From contig DATCIJ010000193.1 in NCBI GenBank assembly GCA_036507855.1, forward strand, positions 1 to 29,242: 29,242 nucleotides of DNA, in the 5' to 3' direction. Below the pieces are notes generated by a model that saw only the letters and a program-made list of their open reading frames with translations, did not search any database and had not been told where the DNA came from. This stretch comes from JABWBJ01 sp036507855. GTDB taxonomy: Bacteria > Gemmatimonadota > Gemmatimonadetes > Gemmatimonadales > Gemmatimonadaceae. A program made the position numbers and the translations under genes. This document shows positions 25,244 to 29,242 of the stretch, in pieces; positions within the stretch are counted from its first letter, which is position 1, and every line of letters begins with the position of its first letter.

Positions 25244-25266
25244 CAGGTGGCCAGATACGCCACCTG
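25244..25266 (+). terminator. Stem-loop after paaJ
   Basis: CAGGTGGC (25244-25251) pairs perfectly with GCCACCTG (25259-25266) around a 7-base loop, 25 bases after the paaJ stop. No T-run follows, so it may end transcription weakly or protect the 3' end. Confidence 0.5.
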
Positions 25267-25267
25267 G

Positions 25268-25302
25268 AGGAGACAGGAGACAGGAGACAGGAAGCAGGAA
25301 GT
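25268..25302. repeat. 7-bp tandem array between paaJ and the gamma-glutamyltranspeptidase gene
   Basis: Five heptads in a row: AGGAGAC three times (25268-25288), then AGGAAGC and AGGAAGT. It lies between two stem-loops in a convergent spacer. Confidence 0.85.
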
Positions 25303-25306
25303 GACT

Positions 25307-25334
25307 GAGGGCCCTCGCCTGCGCTCGGGCCCTC
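25307..25334. terminator. Probable bidirectional terminator between convergent genes
   Basis: GAGGGCCC (25307-25314) and GGGCCCTC (25327-25334) form a perfect 8-bp GC-rich stem with a 12-base loop. A pyrimidine-rich stretch follows on the plus strand. It lies between the stops of paaJ and the gamma-glutamyltranspeptidase gene, where a two-way terminator would be expected. Confidence 0.6.
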
Positions 25335-25369
25335 TCTCATTACTCACATCTCCCATCTCACTTCTGCGG
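25335..25369. repeat. Degenerate 7-bp array running into the gamma-glutamyltranspeptidase stop codon
   Basis: Five diverged units of the TCTCATT/TCTCACT type keep a 7-bp period from the terminator stem into the last codons of the minus-strand gene (its stop is at 25358-25360). Copies differ at several positions, so support is moderate. Confidence 0.5.
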
Positions 25370-27109
25370 TTTGGAGGCCTTCGAGTCCGGGCTCCGCTTG
25401 TCGTTGGCGCCCCGGGCCGTTTTCGTGGCCGCGTCGTAGATGATCGAGTGCGCATCGCCCTGACCGGCGCCACGGCTCAGCGCCACGCGATGCCCCATCG
25501 CACGCAGGGCGGCTAGCACCTCGGGCGTTACACCCTCGGCCTCGATGCTCGTCGTGTCGGGCAGCCACTGATGATGGATCCGTGGCGCGTCAACCGCTGA
25601 GCGAACGTCGCGCTTGAACAGCGTCACGCCCAGTATCACATCGAGCACCGTGTTGGGAATCGTGCGACCACCCGGCGAACCGGTCACCAGGAGCAGCTTG
25701 CCGTCACGCGTGACGATAGCCGGTGCCATTGAGCTGAGCATGCGCTTCCCCGGGGCGATCAAGTTGGCCGGCGTGCCGATGTCTCCCGTTGTGTTGGTCT
25801 CACCGGGCTTCTTGTTGAAGTCGCCCATCTCGTTGTTAAGGAGAATCCCTGTTCCACCCACCACGACGCCTGACCCAAAGCCGGCTTCCAGCGTGTACGT
25901 ATTCGACACCGCCATCCCCTGGCCGTCGACGACCGAGAAATGGGTCGTCTCCTCCGACTCCTGCGTCGGCGACACGATGTCAGCGCCCAGTTCGACCGAG
26001 CTGGCCGCGTGCGCAGGGCTGATCGTCTTCGCCAGTGAGTCGGCATACCTGGCGGAAGTCAACCGAGCGACCGGCATCTGCACGAAATCCGGGTCGCCGA
26101 GGAATCGCGCGCGATCGAGATAGGCACGCCGCGCGGCCTCGATGCGGCGATGGAGATACTCCGCGGAACCAGGGGCCAGATTGGCGACGCCCATTCGCTC
26201 CATCAGGTTCAGCGTCTCGATCATCACGATGCCGCCTGACGAGGGCGGGGGCATCGAGATGATTTCGTTGCCCAGGAACTTGCCCCGCACCGGAGCGCGT
26301 TCGACCGCTTTGTAGTCGCGAAGGTCGGCCTTGGAGATGATGCCGCCGTTCCGCGCCATCTGCGCGTCGATCGAGTCGGCGATCCAGCCGGTGTAAAACG
26401 CGTCCGGGCCCTTGGTGGCGATCTCGCCGAGCGCCCGTCCGAGATCGACGAGGCGGATCTCATCGCCTTCGGCCCACTCGCCGCCGCCCGCTTTCCCGTA
26501 CGCGGCGACCGACGTGGGGAACCGCCGCATTTTCCCAGGCCGGCCCGCGCTGTCCGCGGTTCGCAGCTGGCCGTTGAGCGACCGCGCCAGCGCACGCGAG
26601 AGTGCCCAGCCGTTGGTGGCGAGATCGGCGGCCGGCTTCACGACATCGGCCCAGGGAAGCTTGCCGAACTTCCGGTGCGCGAGTTCGAAACCACGGACCG
26701 TGCCGGGCACACCCGGAGCAAGCCACCCTGCGGCGGTCAGAGAGCGGTCGATCTTTCCATCCGCTCCGATGTACATGGTTGGCGTCGATTTCCCCGGCGC
26801 GCGCTCGCGGTAGTCGATGGTCGTCGCCGTGCCGTTTGGCAAGCGAATGATCATGAACCCGCCGCCGCCAATGTTCCCGGCGCTCGGGTGCGTAACGGCG
26901 AGCGCGAAGGCTGTGGCCACCGCCGCGTCCACGGCATTGCCACCCTTGGCCAGAATCGCCGCGCCAACGTCTGAAGCTGGCGCGGAGACCGATACCACCA
27001 GGCCGTTTTTCGACTCAACCGCGGTGGAGTCCCGCTGCGCGTAAGCCGCTGATGACGCGAGCGTCAGGGCCAGGGCCAGGAAACGGACGGGGAAACGAGG
27101 AACTCTCAT
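25358..27109 (-). CDS. ggt: Gamma-glutamyltranspeptidase
   Basis: A 583-residue precursor. From the ATG at 27109-27107 it has a signal peptide (RFLALALTLASSAAYA, cleavage near residue 24), so it is exported. The self-cleavage site and nucleophile is the first threonine of TTHFSVVDG (T388), which would begin the small subunit. Substrate-binding residues seen in E. coli GGT have counterparts: R101 in DYRERAPG, the NNEMGDF aspartate (D430), the MLSSMAP serines (459-460), and GSPGG (477-481). It would cleave glutathione and gamma-glutamyl compounds in the periplasm. The frame stays open to 27304, but that part lacks a signal and overlaps the paaZ promoter region. It sits between paaJ and paaZ on the opposite strand, apparently unrelated to them. 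Confidence 0.95.
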   Translation of the reverse strand: MRVPRFPVRFLALALTLASSAAYAQRDSTAVESKNGLVVSVSAPASDVGAAILAKGGNAVDAAVATAFALAVTHPSAGNIGGGGFMIIRLPNGTATTIDYRERAPGKSTPTMYIGADGKIDRSLTAAGWLAPGVPGTVRGFELAHRKFGKLPWADVVKPAADLATNGWALSRALARSLNGQLRTADSAGRPGKMRRFPTSVAAYGKAGGGEWAEGDEIRLVDLGRALGEIATKGPDAFYTGWIADSIDAQMARNGGIISKADLRDYKAVERAPVRGKFLGNEIISMPPPSSGGIVMIETLNLMERMGVANLAPGSAEYLHRRIEAARRAYLDRARFLGDPDFVQMPVARLTSARYADSLAKTISPAHAASSVELGADIVSPTQESEETTHFSVVDGQGMAVSNTYTLEAGFGSGVVVGGTGILLNNEMGDFNKKPGETNTTGDIGTPANLIAPGKRMLSSMAPAIVTRDGKLLLVTGSPGGRTIPNTVLDVILGVTLFKRDVRSAVDAPRIHHQWLPDTTSIEAEGVTPEVLAALRAMGHRVALSRGAGQGDAHSIIYDAATKTARGANDKRSPDSKASKPQK

Positions 27110-27262
27110 TGTGGGCTCGTAGCTGGAGGTCGATGTCAAAGGATACGCAGCGGCCCGCGTAGCCGCTGCCCTGAAAACGCTGTTGCAGGAGCTCGTCGGA
27201 ACCCATCCGCGACCTTCCGTGAAGTCCGCGCCATCCGTGTTCCGCTTCGCAGCGCGAGCGGT

Positions 27263-27298
27263 TTGACTATCTGCCCAATCGACGTTGGATAGATTGGG
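27263..27298 (+). promoter_or_regulatory. Candidate paaZ promoter overlapping an inverted repeat
   Basis: TTGACT (27263-27268) is a good -35 element. TTGGAT (27285-27290) lies 16 bp downstream as a weak -10, and TAGATT (27290-27295) is an alternative at a longer spacing. CCCAATC (27274-27280) and GATTGGG (27292-27298) are perfect 7-bp inverted arms covering the same region, suiting an operator. The ATG is at 27303, so the transcript would be leaderless or nearly so if these elements are right. Confidence 0.4.
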
Positions 27299-27302
27299 GC
27301 AC

Positions 27303-29242
27303 ATGAAACTCCAGAACTACCTGGCCGGCCACTGGGTTGAAGGTGATGGGGCCGGCACCCCGCTCATCCACGCCGTCAGCGGAGAAGTCGTCGCGCACGC
27401 GACCTCCGACGGGATCGATTTCAGGGCCATGGTGGACTATGCCCGACGTGTCGGCGGTCCGGTGCTGCGGCGAATGACGTTCCATCAGCGGGCTCGTATG
27501 CTGAAGGCGATGGCGCTGTACCTCTCCGAGCGGAAGGATGACTTCTACGCGCTGTCGGCGGCGACGGGCGCCACGAAGAACGACTCGTGGGTCGACATCG
27601 ACGGCGGGATTGGCACCTTTTTCGTCTACGCCAGCAAGGGTCGCCGCGAGTTTCCTGACGAATCGTTCTACATCGACGGACCGCTGGAACCCATCTCCAA
27701 GGGTGGGACGTTCGTGGGCCGGCACATCTGCGTTCCGAGGGAAGGGGTCGCCGTATTCATCAACGCCTTCAACTTCCCCGTCTGGGGAATGATGGAGAAG
27801 TTGGCTCCCGCGTTGCTCGCGGGAGTGCCGGCGATCGTGAAGCCCGCGACGCTCACCAGCTTCCTCACCGAGCGCGTCTTCCGATCGATGATCGAGTCGG
27901 GAATCTTCCCGGCCGGCGCGATCCAGTTGATCTGCGGCAGCGCCGGCGACCTTCTCGATCACCTCGGCGAGCAGGATAGCGTCGCCTTCACCGGATCGGC
28001 GGCGACAGGTCGCAAGCTCAAGACCCATCCAGTCATCGTCGACAATGCGGTTCGCTTCAACATGGAAGCGGACTCGCTCAACTGCGCCATTCTCGGACCC
28101 GACGCGTTTCCAGGCACCGAAGAGTTCGACCTGTTCCTGAAGGAAGTCGTCCGTGAGATGACGTCCAAGGCAGGTCAGAAGTGCACCGCCATCAGGCGGA
28201 CCATCGTCCCTGACTCGTTGATGGGAGACATTGTCGGCGCACTGAAGGGCCGGCTGGCCAACGTGAAGGTGGGCGACCCGGCCATCGAGGGCGTGAAGAT
28301 GGGCCCCCTCGCCGGCGCGCCGCAGGTTCGCGAGGTCGGTTCATCGCTCACTGCGCTGAAGGGCGGCGCCGAGGTCGTCTTCGGAGGCGACGGTGTGGAG
28401 CCGGTCGGCGTCGCGTCTGGACGCGGCGCGTTCTTCCCTATCACACTCCTGGCGTGCGACCGGCCGCACGACCGTTCCCAGCCCCATGAAGTCGAGGCGT
28501 TTGGTCCGGTGAACACGGTGATGCCGTACTCCTCGGTTGCGGACGCGATTGATCTCGCGCGGCTGGGAAGGGGGAGCCTCTGCGGTTCCCTGTTCACCAA
28601 CGATGACAGCGTCGCGCGTGACATCGTGCTCGGCGTCGCGCCGTACCACGGCCGGCTCTATGTCCTCAACAGATCGGCCGCGAGGGAGTCGACCGGGCAT
28701 GGTTCGCCGCTCCCGCACCTCGTGCACGGCGGCCCCGGACGCGCCGGTGGCGGCGAGGAGATGGGCGGCATTCGGGGCGTCCTGCACTACATGCAACGGA
28801 CGGCCATACAGGCGTCGCCCACCACGATCACGAGCATAACGAGTGAGTGGGTGACGGGCGCGGCACAGCCGAGCGATCCGGTTCACCCGTTCCGGAAGCA
28901 CTTCGAGGAACTGCGGATCGGCGAAACGCTCACCACGCACCGGCGCACGGTCACCGAGGCCGACATCGTGAACTTTGCCGCCATCAGCGGTGACCACTTC
29001 TACGTCCACGTCGACGACATCGCCGCGAAGGAGTCGATTTTCGGTCAGCGGGTGGCGCACGGATATTTCGTGCTCAGCGCCGCGGCCGGTCTGTTCGTGG
29101 ACCCGGCTCCTGGTCCGGTGCTGGCGAACTACGGCCTGGAAAACCTGCGGTTCACCAAGCCCGTGCATGCCGGCGACACCATCCAGGCGAAACTCACCTG
29201 CAAGTCGAAGACGGCGAAGGAGACGCCGCCCGATGGCATCCC
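27303..29242 (+). CDS. paaZ: Bifunctional oxepin-CoA hydrolase / semialdehyde dehydrogenase (PaaZ), 3' end beyond the window
   Basis: About 646 codons are visible with no stop; E. coli PaaZ has 681. The N-terminal 500 or so residues are an aldehyde dehydrogenase: FINAFNFPVWGMMEKLAPAL, VAFTGSAATGRKLK, general base E255 in RFNMEADSLN, and nucleophile C294 in KAGQKCTAIRR. Residues from about 530 form a MaoC-like hydratase with DIVNFAAISGDHFYVHVDD (D564, H565) and GQRVAHGYFVLS. It opens the oxepin-CoA ring and oxidises the resulting aldehyde. It starts at ATG 27303, divergent from the gamma-glutamyltranspeptidase gene. Both active sites appear intact. Confidence 0.95.
   Translation, partial: MKLQNYLAGHWVEGDGAGTPLIHAVSGEVVAHATSDGIDFRAMVDYARRVGGPVLRRMTFHQRARMLKAMALYLSERKDDFYALSAATGATKNDSWVDIDGGIGTFFVYASKGRREFPDESFYIDGPLEPISKGGTFVGRHICVPREGVAVFINAFNFPVWGMMEKLAPALLAGVPAIVKPATLTSFLTERVFRSMIESGIFPAGAIQLICGSAGDLLDHLGEQDSVAFTGSAATGRKLKTHPVIVDNAVRFNMEADSLNCAILGPDAFPGTEEFDLFLKEVVREMTSKAGQKCTAIRRTIVPDSLMGDIVGALKGRLANVKVGDPAIEGVKMGPLAGAPQVREVGSSLTALKGGAEVVFGGDGVEPVGVASGRGAFFPITLLACDRPHDRSQPHEVEAFGPVNTVMPYSSVADAIDLARLGRGSLCGSLFTNDDSVARDIVLGVAPYHGRLYVLNRSAARESTGHGSPLPHLVHGGPGRAGGGEEMGGIRGVLHYMQRTAIQASPTTITSITSEWVTGAAQPSDPVHPFRKHFEELRIGETLTTHRRTVTEADIVNFAAISGDHFYVHVDDIAAKESIFGQRVAHGYFVLSAAAGLFVDPAPGPVLANYGLENLRFTKPVHAGDTIQAKLTCKSKTAKETPPDGI

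Overview
The window looks like a chromosomal stretch from a GC-rich bacterium. Gemmatimonadota is my best guess, as an inference. The reasons are a Ser/Thr kinase with a long C-terminal membrane tail, a decayed kinase-linked beta-propeller protein, many secreted proteins starting with short Ala/Leu signal peptides, few strong Shine-Dalgarno sequences, and the fused E1 alpha/beta 2-oxoacid dehydrogenase. No rRNA, tRNA, insertion sequence or CRISPR array was seen. The theme is aromatic and amino-acid catabolism.

Layout. 1-228: 3' end of an acetoacetyl-CoA synthetase gene. 240-2985 (minus): a frameshifted and internally deleted beta-propeller pseudogene, then an intact Ser/Thr protein kinase. 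3203-5622 (plus): hppD and hmgA, which take tyrosine to maleylacetoacetate. The acetoacetate that this route finally releases is the substrate of the first gene. 5663-6439 (minus): an enoyl-CoA hydratase-family gene divergent from 6642-10830 (plus), which holds paaA, paaB, paaC, an exported esterase and paaD (phenylacetyl-CoA epoxidase). 10840-15135 (minus): an RND efflux pump and its lipoprotein adaptor. 15641-16117 (plus): a GxxExxY protein. 16246-19054 (minus): a small secreted protein and a fused E1 of a branched-chain-type 2-oxoacid dehydrogenase. 19361-21469 (plus): an exported HEAT-repeat/cyclophilin protein. 21551-25218 (plus): paaG, paaH, paaI and paaJ, tightly coupled. 25358-27109 (minus): gamma-glutamyltranspeptidase. 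27303 to the end (plus): paaZ, cut by the window edge.

Together paaABCD, paaZ, paaG, paaH and paaJ cover most of the route from phenylacetyl-CoA to acetyl-CoA and succinyl-CoA. paaK (ligase), paaE (reductase) and a PaaX/PaaR regulator are not in the window. The minus-strand hydratase at 5663-6439 may serve as PaaF.

Three signals go beyond the genes. (1) At least nine short tandem arrays sit in the gene spacers. Every one has a 7-bp period, but each uses its own unit sequence, and several run into the ends of flanking genes. (2) The word CGTTAGGC/GCCTAACG recurs in coding DNA and accounts for nearly all TTA leucine codons I found. (3) A perfect 13-bp inverted repeat that could close a branched RNA fold lies just before the HEAT/cyclophilin start codon.
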